Source: NIOZ-UU13 sp964417935
GTDB taxonomy: Bacteria > Planctomycetota > Phycisphaerae > Sedimentisphaerales > Anaerobacaceae
Length of the DNA stretch: 29,273 nucleotides
NCBI GenBank assembly: GCA_964417935.1
Contig: CAYQKF010000061.1
Coordinates: forward strand, 1-29,273
Reading direction: 5' to 3'
Every line of letters begins with the position of its first letter. Position 1 is the first letter of the stretch. Below, piece by piece: positions 1 to 8,489 of this stretch. The notes below the pieces were generated by a model, which saw only the letters and a list, made by a program, of their open reading frames with translations, ran no database searches and was not told the origin of the DNA. The translations under genes and the position numbers were made by a program.

Positions 1-26
1 AGTCGATACTTTATGGCATCTAATAA

Positions 27-3000
27 TCATCTTAATCCTCTCCTTGTAGGCCTTGCTGGCCTTTTGGGCCTCGGGGGCCTTGGCATTCTGCCGGTTGATG
101 GTTTTTTGCCCGACCTTTTTTCAAGATATTCCCGTCCGCCCTTTGTTGACCAGACGCCGCTGAATATCCCCTGCGCCAAGTCCTGCGGGTCCTTCATCCT
201 GAACAAAAGCCGCCCTCGCCTGTCCCTCACACCACCCTGGCTGTAAGCGATAATCGCATCGACCGTTCTTGACCACTGTCCGCCGCCCGGCACACCAAAG
301 ACACCGGGCCCGTACCTGATAAGCTCATTTCTGAGCTTTCGCCAGCTTCCGGTCTCTAAAACATCGTCGATGCCCTTTCCTATTTTTATTGCAGTTTGCA
401 CAGGGGATGTAAGTCCGGAGGCGCCCGCCCCGGTATATTCCTTGGTGAATATCCCAATAATCGGCGTCAGCCAAAATTCCGCAAAGGGTATCGGCGGGCG
501 TTTCCAGCTCCAGACATCCTTGTTCGCCCCCTTCTTTGCCAAAGATGCGAAAACCGCTGCGGCGGCAAGGAACCTAAGAATTGACCAGACCGCGTACAAT
601 TTACTATCGGGCGGCGTCCCCGTCCTACCGGCCCATTCCCTCAGTGTATTCATTACTTCATATGCAAAGGTCTGATATGGTGCTGCTGTTTTTACCGTTA
701 CAGACCTCAAAAAAGCCGGCTTATCCTCATCGTTGTACATACTCTGCGTTTTTGCCCCGCCGTCTGATGCGTAATTTCTCAATGCCTCACCGGTCAGACC
801 ACGTTTTTGTCCGTGCAGGTATGCCGCCCGAATCGAAGCGCCCGTTAAAAGCTTCTCCAACTGGTCGGTGAAAAAGAATCCGATATCCTCGACCCATTCG
901 CCTTTCGTTCTGCGAAGTTCAACGGTTTGGCCTATGAGGTTTTTCGCATCCTGACTTGTTACCCTGCCCTGCTTAGCCGCCTTGACTACGTATGAATAGT
1001 ATTCCTTCGCCGTCGCCCTTCTTATATTCGGCTGAAGCCATTGATAAAACCCCTTCGTCATATTCCCAGCGCCGTATCTGCCCACCGTCAGGGCTAAAGA
1101 GCTGGTCTGTGTGAAGATGTTCCAGGAGAAATTAAACGGGAAAACCGCTAAGTTCCTTATACGATTGAATCCCTGCATTGCCCCCTTAACCTTGGGCAGA
1201 TATGTAAGTTTGATTGCCCGGTCTATCGCGGAGGGCACGCCGGCATATGCCTCCGCCGTCCAGTCGGCCAAAAAGTTTGCCGCCTTGGTATTACCCATCG
1301 TCTCTAACTGCTGGATGAATGCCTTGTTGTTCTGAATGATGGATGTATTAAAGATGTCCTTCGCCGCCGTCGTCAGATAGTTCTGGGCCAATTCGACCGC
1401 GGAAGTAATCCGGTCCTCATAGGGCATATTGCCTTCTCTGGCTAATTCCCTCGGATTGAACGGCTTGTTCGGCTTGATATAGTCCGGCAGAGGCGCCTTA
1501 TCACCGAAAATATCCCTCGGCTCTTTTACATGCTTGAACATCATCCGTTCCCAGATAGTGGCGTCCCTGAGAATGTGCGGCGAGTAATTTTGCCTGTAAG
1601 GTATGAGTTCCTGTGAACGAAGTTTCCTTGCCTGGTTTTGCTCTTCTATCAAATCATCGTAAAACTTCCGCAATGCAATCGCCTGCTTTACAACGGGCAG
1701 TGTAACGCCCATTGACTTAATAACGGGCTCTTCCAACAGGGCTTCGGCCGTTTTACCCCTGTCCTCTTTTCCTATTATCTCCAAAACATCATTGATTCGA
1801 GTATCTTCCTTGCTCCCCTTCTTTACAGTGAGTATTTTTTTAAGCTCAACCGCTTTTTCCTTATTGTAATCGAGCTTTTGTATGCTCATTTCCTTAGTTG
1901 GCCACCAGACATACCTTTCAACGGCTCCCGCCTGTTGCTTCTCATGCATCTTTTTCTTAATGCTTAAAGAGCCGTCAATCTGCTGGACAGACCTTGATAT
2001 ATCCTGCGCCAGGGGATAAATGTTCCTGAACTTGCCGTACCGGGAAAACTCCTCGGGCGCGTATGTCCCGGCCTTCCTGACGGCCAACATTACCTTGCCG
2101 CCCTTTGTCATCCGTACCGACACACCCTCCCTTCTTGCCGCCTGAAAAAGATGTTTTCTCAGGGCGATTATCTGCTTATACGCCTCCTGCGGCGTAATCT
2201 TGCCGGCCAATCTCCTGCCGTTGACCGAGCGTATCGCCTTTTGAATCACCCTTATCTGTGATTTCTCAGGCAGTTGAAGCGTTGAAAAGTATTCTATATG
2301 CTTATTAAATGCCGGGCTTGTTATACCTGATTCCGCACCGAGCTCCACCTCTCCCACCTTAAGCTCCGGCTCAGGCACTGCTGCGGCGGGCTTGGCCATC
2401 TTCGCCAGGGCCTCGGCAGCGGGCTTTTCTGCCACAGGGGGTGCTGTGATACCCTCGGCGGGCAGTTTAGCTGCTGGTGCGGCTGCAGGGCGTTTCACAG
2501 GTGCTTCTCGCCCTATCGCCCGCAAATGCTCGTCCATAGCCGCTATTTCGGCGGCATCCCTCCCCTCGGCCGTCAATGGGGCAATCTCGGCCTGCGGCGC
2601 CTGCAAAGGCACTCGTTCAACCGTCCAGCCCCTTGGCGCCTTAAAACCCTCACCTTCGGGTATAATAAGCTTTTGACCTGTTTTGGGGTTTGTCGCCTGT
2701 GTGTAATACGCCGCCTTCGCCGCCGGCGACCCGGCTTTGGGCCTGCCCGCAAAAATACGCTCTGTATATGGCTTGACCTCTCGCCCCTTCAATCCCTTCA
2801 ACTCTTGCTCTACAGAAACCGGCCGGCCCTGACCGGTCTTGAATCGCTCCTCGCCCTTGATTGCCGTCAAGCCCCTTGCCGTGGCGCCTTGCTGGCCGTA
2901 GTAATATCCCCTTTCGCTCAATCGTTTTATCGCATCCTTCGCGCTCGGCAGTTTCTTGCCGTAAATACCAACCTTGCCGGTTAGAAGCTCCGCCTCGTAC

Positions 3001-4082
3001 CTCGAAACAACATCGTCAATCTTGGCAAGCTCCTGATTCATCATCTGTTCGGCCGGCCCGTGGATCCTGGCCTTCATTTCAAGTTTCAATCTCGAACGGA
3101 CCCTGGCCTCCGCCGCCTTGTTCAGCCCTTTGCGTACTGTTTTGACGTGATTATACAAATCCCTCGACTGCGCCAACGAAAACGCCGTTGCAACCCCGCC
3201 TATCAAGAGACCCCGTTTGTTCATACGGTCCAGCCATTGCGGGAAACTTTTGTCCTCACCAATAGATTGCAATCCCGCCGTTGTCCCGCCCACAGCATAG
3301 CCCTTGCCGAAGGCCCCCAGCGCCTTCTTGCCCGCCTCATAAACACGCGGATTAGCCTTGGCGAATTTTGGAAGCCCCCCCATCGCCTTGAATGCCGTTA
3401 TAGCCCTTTTGACACGCGGTATCTTGGAAATCGCCTTGCCGCTTACACCGGCAAGTTTGAACAATTTCGGATACAACCACCCCCACTCGAAGGCCAATTT
3501 CCCTGTTTCCGAGGCAACATCCATCCCCGGCTCACCGAACCCGGCAAAACTCTTCCTTTCTTCAATCAATTCCTTTTTCAATTCACCGTAATCCAGTATC
3601 CCCATCACATCCATTGCCCTACCCAAAACCGGTGCGAACATGGCATTCTTGTAATAAGATAACCGGTCTAAAATCTCGCCTGATAATTTTTGACCTTCCT
3701 TCGTCCGAGGGTCTGTCATCATCCAAATCGCCTGGCCGATAGTTGATATATCCCGGGGCAAACTCGTCAAAAGCCCTTCTGTTGGCCTTGGCAAGTTTTG
3801 TGGCTGCGCGTATGATGGCCCTCGAGGTAAAACAACCGCCGGCTCCCGCTCCCCGAGCTGGTACAGCTTGCCCGAAGGCGAACGGTAATCCTTCAATCCC
3901 ATCCCCCGGTATATTTCAAGGTCCTCGGGGCTTGGCTCTACGGACGGCGGTGGCACTTTTACCGCTTGGATGGGCTCGAAACTAACGGGGGTTTTCCTCA
4001 CAGGTTGAGCTTCTATCGGCTCGAAACTGATGTCTCGTTTAACTTGTGTGGCTTCAACTGGTTCGAAACTGATGACTTTCAT
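27..4082 (-). CDS. Large internal virion / DNA-ejection protein (1351 aa)
   Basis: This is the largest gene in the window. Its length, its place at the end of the late operon and its architecture suggest an internal head protein ejected with the DNA. The N terminus has three copies of a SFEP[VI][EQ]A motif, at about residues 5, 19 and 34. A Pro/Ala/Lys-rich linker lies around residues 520-600. Long charged helical stretches follow, then a C-terminal part with hydrophobic segments (NLAVFPFNFSWNIF and LRFLAAAAVFASLA). The extreme C terminus is very basic and proline-rich (RMPRPPRPKRPARPTRR). From memory the C-terminal half resembles the large-polyvalent-protein LPD38-type region of podovirus ejection proteins, but I could not search for this. 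The start codon overlaps the upstream stop as ATGA, indicating translational coupling. The gene is complete. No lytic transglycosylase or protease motif was recognised. Confidence 0.8.
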   Translation of the reverse strand: MKVISFEPVEATQVKRDISFEPIEAQPVRKTPVSFEPIQAVKVPPPSVEPSPEDLEIYRGMGLKDYRSPSGKLYQLGEREPAVVLPRGPSYAQPQNLPRPTEGLLTSLPRDISTIGQAIWMMTDPRTKEGQKLSGEILDRLSYYKNAMFAPVLGRAMDVMGILDYGELKKELIEERKSFAGFGEPGMDVASETGKLAFEWGWLYPKLFKLAGVSGKAISKIPRVKRAITAFKAMGGLPKFAKANPRVYEAGKKALGAFGKGYAVGGTTAGLQSIGEDKSFPQWLDRMNKRGLLIGGVATAFSLAQSRDLYNHVKTVRKGLNKAAEARVRSRLKLEMKARIHGPAEQMMNQELAKIDDVVSRYEAELLTGKVGIYGKKLPSAKDAIKRLSERGYYYGQQGATARGLTAIKGEERFKTGQGRPVSVEQELKGLKGREVKPYTERIFAGRPKAGSPAAKAAYYTQATNPKTGQKLIIPEGEGFKAPRGWTVERVPLQAPQAEIAPLTAEGRDAAEIAAMDEHLRAIGREAPVKRPAAAPAAKLPAEGITAPPVAEKPAAEALAKMAKPAAAVPEPELKVGEVELGAESGITSPAFNKHIEYFSTLQLPEKSQIRVIQKAIRSVNGRRLAGKITPQEAYKQIIALRKHLFQAARREGVSVRMTKGGKVMLAVRKAGTYAPEEFSRYGKFRNIYPLAQDISRSVQQIDGSLSIKKKMHEKQQAGAVERYVWWPTKEMSIQKLDYNKEKAVELKKILTVKKGSKEDTRINDVLEIIGKEDRGKTAEALLEEPVIKSMGVTLPVVKQAIALRKFYDDLIEEQNQARKLRSQELIPYRQNYSPHILRDATIWERMMFKHVKEPRDIFGDKAPLPDYIKPNKPFNPRELAREGNMPYEDRITSAVELAQNYLTTAAKDIFNTSIIQNNKAFIQQLETMGNTKAANFLADWTAEAYAGVPSAIDRAIKLTYLPKVKGAMQGFNRIRNLAVFPFNFSWNIFTQTSSLALTVGRYGAGNMTKGFYQWLQPNIRRATAKEYYSYVVKAAKQGRVTSQDAKNLIGQTVELRRTKGEWVEDIGFFFTDQLEKLLTGASIRAAYLHGQKRGLTGEALRNYASDGGAKTQSMYNDEDKPAFLRSVTVKTAAPYQTFAYEVMNTLREWAGRTGTPPDSKLYAVWSILRFLAAAAVFASLAKKGANKDVWSWKRPPIPFAEFWLTPIIGIFTKEYTGAGASGLTSPVQTAIKIGKGIDDVLETGSWRKLRNELIRYGPGVFGVPGGGQWSRTVDAIIAYSQGGVRDRRGRLLFRMKDPQDLAQGIFSGVWSTKGGREYLEKRSGKKPSTGRMPRPPRPKRPARPTRRGLR

Positions 4083-5338
4083 CGGTATATCTGGTACCCC
4101 TGTACCATTGCATCTTCTGCTTCTGATTCAAGAATATAGCCAGGCTCACCATCAGGGCTGATCGCTATCACCTTGCCTTTGGGGGCAGGCGCCATCCTTA
4201 TCGTTGGCTGACCGTTCGCATCGGCTAAAGTTACCATTTGACCCGGCACTGCCGCCGTAGTCCCCTCAGCCGCTGCTTCGGGCGGTACAGCTCCCTCGCC
4301 CGGCGGTACTATTTCTCCATCGGCCTTCTCAATCACCCATCTCTTTTGTTCCTTACGGTCGGGCCAGAGTGTATCTATCCAGAATAAACTCTTCTTCTCG
4401 GCCTCCTGCAAAGTTATTTCTCGCAGTTGATAGCCCGATTGTTCGACCATCATTTTCAACGCTCGCAAGTCGGCTTCTTTTAGTTCTTTTGTGTGACCGT
4501 CCGTGTACTGCCAGAGTGCCTCATTCAGTGTTTTGATATCATAGACCTTGCGCCCCTTCGCCGTCTTTCTTGGTCTCACACCCACCGTTCTGTCCCAATC
4601 GTCCGTACCTGGCGTAAGCCCTTGGGCGTACGCTGCCCTCAGTTCGCTTGTCGTCGGTAGTTTCTCTTCTTCCGGCCTTTCAGCGGCGATACCCGTCTTG
4701 TCCCACTTCCCCATCCCTTCATTCCATTGCATTATCATCATCTGGTCGGTTTCTTTGTCGTAGTAGTCTTTTATCACCGGCGCTCCCGGTTTCGGCGGCA
4801 AGGCATCCAACATCTTGTCTAAAACTATTTGCTCGGCCTTTGTAGCTGTTCCTGCATTAACCTTCTTCTGCAATCGGTCTATCTTGTCGAGTCTTCTCTG
4901 CGCTATCTTCTGGCTCGGAGTCAGGGGTGGCGGTCCCATCAACTTCTTGTCCAAGGTCATTTGCTCGGCCCTTGTAATCGTTCCCGCCGCTTCCTTCGCC
5001 TGCAGCCGTTTTATCTTCTCAAGCGTTTTCGCCGATATTTGCTGGCTCGGAGTTAGTCCCGTCGGCCTTTCGTAGTAAGCCGTTCGTGCCCTTGCCGCTT
5101 CCAGTTGGGCTTGATAGTACGGGTCTGACAGTCGTTGAGCATATTGCCGACCTTCTTCAGTCCGCATCGGGGGCATTTGCCCTTGAAAACCGCCTCTGGC
5201 CCAAGTGCCGAGTTGCTGTATATCCTGTGTTCGGTGTCTTGTGAGGGCCTGTTGTAATATACCGGAGAGATAGTTCTGGACGAAACCGGCCACACCGGCG
5301 TGCTTGTTTTGGGGGGGTAGATAAATTGCGCCTGCCAT
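4079..5338 (-). CDS. Probable internal virion protein with a 44-residue tandem repeat (419 aa)
   Basis: The gene lies between the S74-domain protein and the large ejection protein and is coupled to the latter by an ATGA overlap, so a role as an internal or ejection protein is likely by context. The start is the ATG at 5338, with AAGGGGA at good spacing; an in-frame TTG two codons upstream is less likely. Residues about 95-138 and 139-182 form two copies of a 44-residue unit. Each starts LTPSQ, contains (E/D)KI(K/D)RLQ and AEQ, and ends in PP, so it looks like a helical hairpin joined by a proline turn. The C terminus is Ala/Pro/Gly-rich and then acidic. I do not recognise a named family. Confidence 0.75.
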   Translation of the reverse strand: MAGAIYLPPQNKHAGVAGFVQNYLSGILQQALTRHRTQDIQQLGTWARGGFQGQMPPMRTEEGRQYAQRLSDPYYQAQLEAARARTAYYERPTGLTPSQQISAKTLEKIKRLQAKEAAGTITRAEQMTLDKKLMGPPPLTPSQKIAQRRLDKIDRLQKKVNAGTATKAEQIVLDKMLDALPPKPGAPVIKDYYDKETDQMMIMQWNEGMGKWDKTGIAAERPEEEKLPTTSELRAAYAQGLTPGTDDWDRTVGVRPRKTAKGRKVYDIKTLNEALWQYTDGHTKELKEADLRALKMMVEQSGYQLREITLQEAEKKSLFWIDTLWPDRKEQKRWVIEKADGEIVPPGEGAVPPEAAAEGTTAAVPGQMVTLADANGQPTIRMAPAPKGKVIAISPDGEPGYILESEAEDAMVQGYQIYR

Positions 5339-5340
5339 TT

Positions 5341-6600
5341 TCAATTCCCCTTAATTTTTTGATTGAGTTCGTTAATCGCATTGACCAAAAGGCCGATGAC
5401 CGCATTGACCCTGATAAACTTGACTCCCTCGCGCTCTTCAACTCCTTCGGGCAGGACCTTCTCGAGTTCTTGCGCGATTATCCCTGCGCTTCTCCTGTCT
5501 TCGCCGATGAAATTATAGGTCATACCCTCAAGTTTTTTGACTTTATCAAGGGCGCCTTCGAGCCGGGCAAAATTCTCTTTTAGCCGAATATCGGATAGGG
5601 AGAGAATGCTGGCCCCAAGAGAACCAATACCGCCTAATATATCAGCTCCCAGAGAACCTATCATACCAGCTCCCTCCTCTGTGCCCGCAAATGCACCCAG
5701 AGCCGGTAGTAACTGACTACCCAAACCCGGTGAGCCCTGTTGGACTACAGGCGTCATCGGCGGCGCAGACTGTAACGCCGTGCGCAAAAGGCCGAGCCAC
5801 GGGCTATTATAGGGCTGGGCCTGCTGCCATTTCGTATAGGGCTCCTGTAATTGTTCGCCGGCGATACCTCTTTGCTGACCCCCGATATTCAGGAGCTGGC
5901 TGACCATATCCGTTCCCATTCCCCCTATTTGGCCGGCCTGACCCACAATGTTTCCGGGCAGCATTGCAAGGTTCATTGCCTGGTTGATTCCCATCTGCTG
6001 CCTGCCCATCTGCGCCTGCTGGCCGGAATAGAGTAAATTAGCAAGCTGACCGCTCAATCCGGTTGCAAGATTCGCGCCGCCACGGGCGAGTGCTCGATTC
6101 ATCGCCCCGCTGTCGGCAGCACCTCGCGCTGCGAAAGACTCTGTTATAGACGGCATTATGTCCTGCCGCCAAGTCTCCATCGCCGGGGCGACGTGGGCCT
6201 GCTGCCAGAACTCAGTGGCTCCGGCTGGGTCGAAGGGCGCCAGCATATCGGGTAAGGCCCACGTCGCCATCTGCTGGGCCGGCCCGCCACCTGCCGCTTG
6301 CTGGCCGAGAGCACCCTGAAAGTACCCCATTGCCCCCGCCGCCATAGGGCTTAACCCCCCCGCCGCACCGAACCCCTGCTGCTGTAACGGTGAAATGCCC
6401 GGCACCGTCTGACCCGCATAGGGAGTGATACCTTGACCTAACTGACCTTGAAGCAAGCCGGTAAGGTCCCGGTAGAGTGGCCTTATCCCCGTGTCCGCGA
6501 AAGGGTCAAATGCTTCGACCGTTGTGCCGCCGCCGCCGAAATATCGCTTACTGCTCAGATTCGTTCGGTTCGGGAGCGCTTCCCACAGTGTCCGTGTCAT
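5341..6600 (-). CDS. Virion protein with C-terminal S74 intramolecular chaperone domain (419 aa)
   Basis: Residues 1-330 are rich in Gly, Ala, Gln and Met, with repeated GLGQ/GGxG patterns, and give no family match. The last ~84 residues are a peptidase-S74-type intramolecular chaperone domain. The motif SDIRLKENF puts the expected Ser-Lys dyad at S336 and K341, the same five-residue spacing as in endosialidase tailspikes. It continues with LEGMTYNF, AGIIAQELEKVLPEG and VNAVIGLLVNAI, all typical of the family. The known role is to trimerise and fold the preceding fibre-like part and then cleave itself just before the serine; cleavage here is inferred. The start overlaps the end of the GNAT-like gene by 53 bases and has only a weak Shine-Dalgarno, so the true start could be slightly downstream. 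The neighbours suggest a head-internal or tail-tip protein rather than a classical spike. Confidence 0.85.
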   Translation of the reverse strand: MTRTLWEALPNRTNLSSKRYFGGGGTTVEAFDPFADTGIRPLYRDLTGLLQGQLGQGITPYAGQTVPGISPLQQQGFGAAGGLSPMAAGAMGYFQGALGQQAAGGGPAQQMATWALPDMLAPFDPAGATEFWQQAHVAPAMETWRQDIMPSITESFAARGAADSGAMNRALARGGANLATGLSGQLANLLYSGQQAQMGRQQMGINQAMNLAMLPGNIVGQAGQIGGMGTDMVSQLLNIGGQQRGIAGEQLQEPYTKWQQAQPYNSPWLGLLRTALQSAPPMTPVVQQGSPGLGSQLLPALGAFAGTEEGAGMIGSLGADILGGIGSLGASILSLSDIRLKENFARLEGALDKVKKLEGMTYNFIGEDRRSAGIIAQELEKVLPEGVEEREGVKFIRVNAVIGLLVNAINELNQKIKGN

Positions 6601-7069
6601 TTTCGTCTATCTCCAAAATTATACGCTTTGCTCTTTTCGCCCCTATTTTCTTGAACGCCCCCGGCCTCGTCGTGAGCCACACGATTTTGTCTTTTAACTC
6701 GATGCCGATTTTCTTGAGCTTCGGCCTCTCCTCATCCCGGACCTTTCTGATAAATTTCAATGTTTCGTTTAAGGCATCACCGTCCTGATACTCAGGATCG
6801 ACGGACAAGAGGTAAACTTCAAAAAGCTCATCTATGCAGTCCACACGCGACCACAGGATGCCCTTGATTTTCTGCCCTACATCGGTGAGAACAAAAAGAT
6901 AAGTCAGGGGATTTTGAATCACAAAAGACCCGAAATGCAAAAGCCGTTTGAGATTGAACTCATAGTCCTTTACCTGCTCGAATAATTCACGCGGAATGGC
7001 CCGAAAGGCGTTGGGCTCTGTAAATCGAATAAAAGTCAACTCTCTGAACTTTTTCTTTTGCTCTTCCAT
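6548..7069 (-). CDS. GNAT-like acetyltransferase-fold protein (173 aa)
   Basis: The central part (EVYLLSVDPEYQDGDALNE, then a long helix, then IVWLTTRPGAFKKIGAKR) has the strand-helix order of GNAT N-acetyltransferases. GNAT-like proteins of this size occur in podovirus late operons. The acetyl-CoA pyrophosphate loop, normally (Q/R)xxGx(G/A), reads YQDGDAL here, so activity is uncertain. The C terminus is acidic (EIDENDTDTV). An AAAGGG Shine-Dalgarno lies 8 bases before the ATG, at the end of the tiny basic ORF. The substrate is unknown. The assignment is by remembered fold pattern only. Confidence 0.6.
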   Translation of the reverse strand: MEEQKKKFRELTFIRFTEPNAFRAIPRELFEQVKDYEFNLKRLLHFGSFVIQNPLTYLFVLTDVGQKIKGILWSRVDCIDELFEVYLLSVDPEYQDGDALNETLKFIRKVRDEERPKLKKIGIELKDKIVWLTTRPGAFKKIGAKRAKRIILEIDENDTDTVGSAPEPNESEQ

Positions 7070-7074
7070 AAGTC

Positions 7075-7155
7075 TTACCCTTTAGGTCGCCGCAAACCCC
7101 TTATGAGTCTGCGCCGAGCCATCTTCCTTTCAAATCTTGTCTTCTTCTTTGCCAT
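7075..7155 (-). CDS. Tiny, highly basic peptide (26 aa), possible gene
   Basis: The ORF reads MAKKKTRFERKMARRR and continues to a stop; 13 of 26 residues are Lys or Arg. It begins immediately after the U-tract of a strong terminator. An AGGCGG in the 3' arm of that terminator lies at Shine-Dalgarno distance, so the hairpin would hide the ribosome site when folded. It ends 5 bases before the GNAT-like gene. A DNA- or RNA-binding role is a guess from charge. It could also be a non-coding spacer. Confidence 0.4.
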   Translation of the reverse strand: MAKKKTRFERKMARRRLIRGLRRPKG

Positions 7156-7195
7156 AAAAAAAACCGCCTACGACATTTCTGTAGTCGTTGGCGGT
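7156..7195 (-). terminator. Rho-independent terminator after the PurD-like gene
   Basis: On the minus strand the stem is ACCGCC-A-ACGAC pairing with GTCGT-A-GGCGGT, with one A/A mismatch, a 9-base loop and eight U residues. It lies downstream of the PurD-like gene and upstream of the last structural genes, so it should lower expression of the GNAT-like and internal virion genes or require read-through. No clear promoter was found between it and the next gene. Confidence 0.85.
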
Positions 7196-7252
7196 CATTC
7201 CCTTGAGGGAGCAGACTGCAAAACTACTTTTTGACTATGTTACTTACCTTAC

Positions 7253-8488
7253 CTAAGCTACTTTCCTATTTTGTAACTGATTGCACCGCTTTCTATGTTC
7301 TTTCAACGAATTGGTTCGATATTGGAGATGAGAGCAGACTTTCAGCTTCCCGATGTTGTGATAAAGTCGTCCCCAGGCCTCTTCAAGCGTCTTGCCTTTT
7401 GCAGTACAGATTCCGATTATTCCATCTGCACCGGCACACCTCAGTTTGCCGGCATCCATATAAATGTCTTGAAACCACATCGCCGGCTCGTCTTCAAGTC
7501 TTCCCGGAATCGACACATCCTCGGCGAAGTTTCTTAGCAGTACCGGGTTGCTGTAGGGGTAAGGCGGGGTACTGAGCCGCTCACTCACCGCATAGCCGTC
7601 GAAGAACTTCACGTTATCATTCAGAAAGAAATCAGACAGCTTCCCATCTATGAGTGTGGCCAGACCGTAAAAGGCGTCCCAACTGAAACGGGGCCTCCAT
7701 TTAAGGAAATAGGGGATACTCTCTTTCCAGATGCAGTTGACGCTGCAAGGCCCGATATATCCTTTTAGATGAGCTGTTATTTGTTGTAATTCTGTGCCTT
7801 TCTCAACCCACACCGTATTACTCTGGGTGCAGAATGTCTTACTCTTGAGGGTGCGATTGAAAAGCCTCGCCCCCCCGATCCAGACCTCACTTGAGAGTTC
7901 TACACCGTCAATCTTCTTCTGAAGGACATATTCGCATTCATCGCCTTTACGGACGAGCCATTCGTCGAGCATCTTCGTCATCAGCTCGCCTGGAAACCTT
8001 TCAACATAAGTCCGGCCGTTCTTGAAAACCCACAGGTCGCTTCTGCCCTTGAGAAATCTCGCCCCATCCGTGAGATTCTCAAACTCGTGATATTCCGGTA
8101 TTGCAAAACCTGTCTTCTCGGCCAATTCAATTCCCTTTTTGCGGTCAAGCTCCAGCTCGTCTGAACCTCCGATAACACGATGGTCTTTGCTTAACTGAGC
8201 CGCCACCGGCCCGAAGACGCCGGGTAGATTCGCTTTAAGGCCGAAATTCTTCAGTAGGGCAATGTCCTGCTTTGTGCGCTCGTTCGGGCGCGGGCCGCCG
8301 AAGACAATAATGTCCGCCTTTCCGACCTCTTCCTTTAGATTCTTCAATGGTATTTTCGGCAGGATACCGTCGTAGTTGTGTTTGTAGCGCGGTTGATGAA
8401 TGTATATAGAACAGTCCGTCCCCTCTCTCTTTAATCTCCAACAGATAGGTAAAAACTCACCGCTATTGCTAATGACCACGATTTTCAC
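7253..8488 (-). CDS. PurD-like ATP-grasp protein (411 aa)
   Basis: The whole length follows the layout of phosphoribosylamine-glycine ligase (GARS, PurD). There is an N-terminal Rossmann-like part (MKIVVISNSGEF). A pre-ATP-grasp region contains FGP and ELAEKTGFAIPEY, like the PurD segment FGPtkeAA...YGIPTA. An ATP-grasp core contains QKKIDGVELSSEVWIGG, equivalent to the PurD EEFLDGEEFS segment. The C-terminal domain contains GYAVSER and DAGKLRCAGADGIIGI followed by TLEEAW, matching the PurD C domain. The Mg-binding motif, normally EFNxRFG, is KWRPRFS at residues 263-269, so the acidic and amide ligands are replaced. The start is GTG, one base after the HNH stop. A purine-synthesis role is doubtful; ligation of an amine to another acid, or a non-catalytic role, is possible. 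The C-terminal 30 residues are basic and extra. Confidence 0.75.
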   Translation of the reverse strand: MKIVVISNSGEFLPICWRLKREGTDCSIYIHQPRYKHNYDGILPKIPLKNLKEEVGKADIIVFGGPRPNERTKQDIALLKNFGLKANLPGVFGPVAAQLSKDHRVIGGSDELELDRKKGIELAEKTGFAIPEYHEFENLTDGARFLKGRSDLWVFKNGRTYVERFPGELMTKMLDEWLVRKGDECEYVLQKKIDGVELSSEVWIGGARLFNRTLKSKTFCTQSNTVWVEKGTELQQITAHLKGYIGPCSVNCIWKESIPYFLKWRPRFSWDAFYGLATLIDGKLSDFFLNDNVKFFDGYAVSERLSTPPYPYSNPVLLRNFAEDVSIPGRLEDEPAMWFQDIYMDAGKLRCAGADGIIGICTAKGKTLEEAWGRLYHNIGKLKVCSHLQYRTNSLKEHRKRCNQLQNRKVA

Positions 8489-8489
8489 C

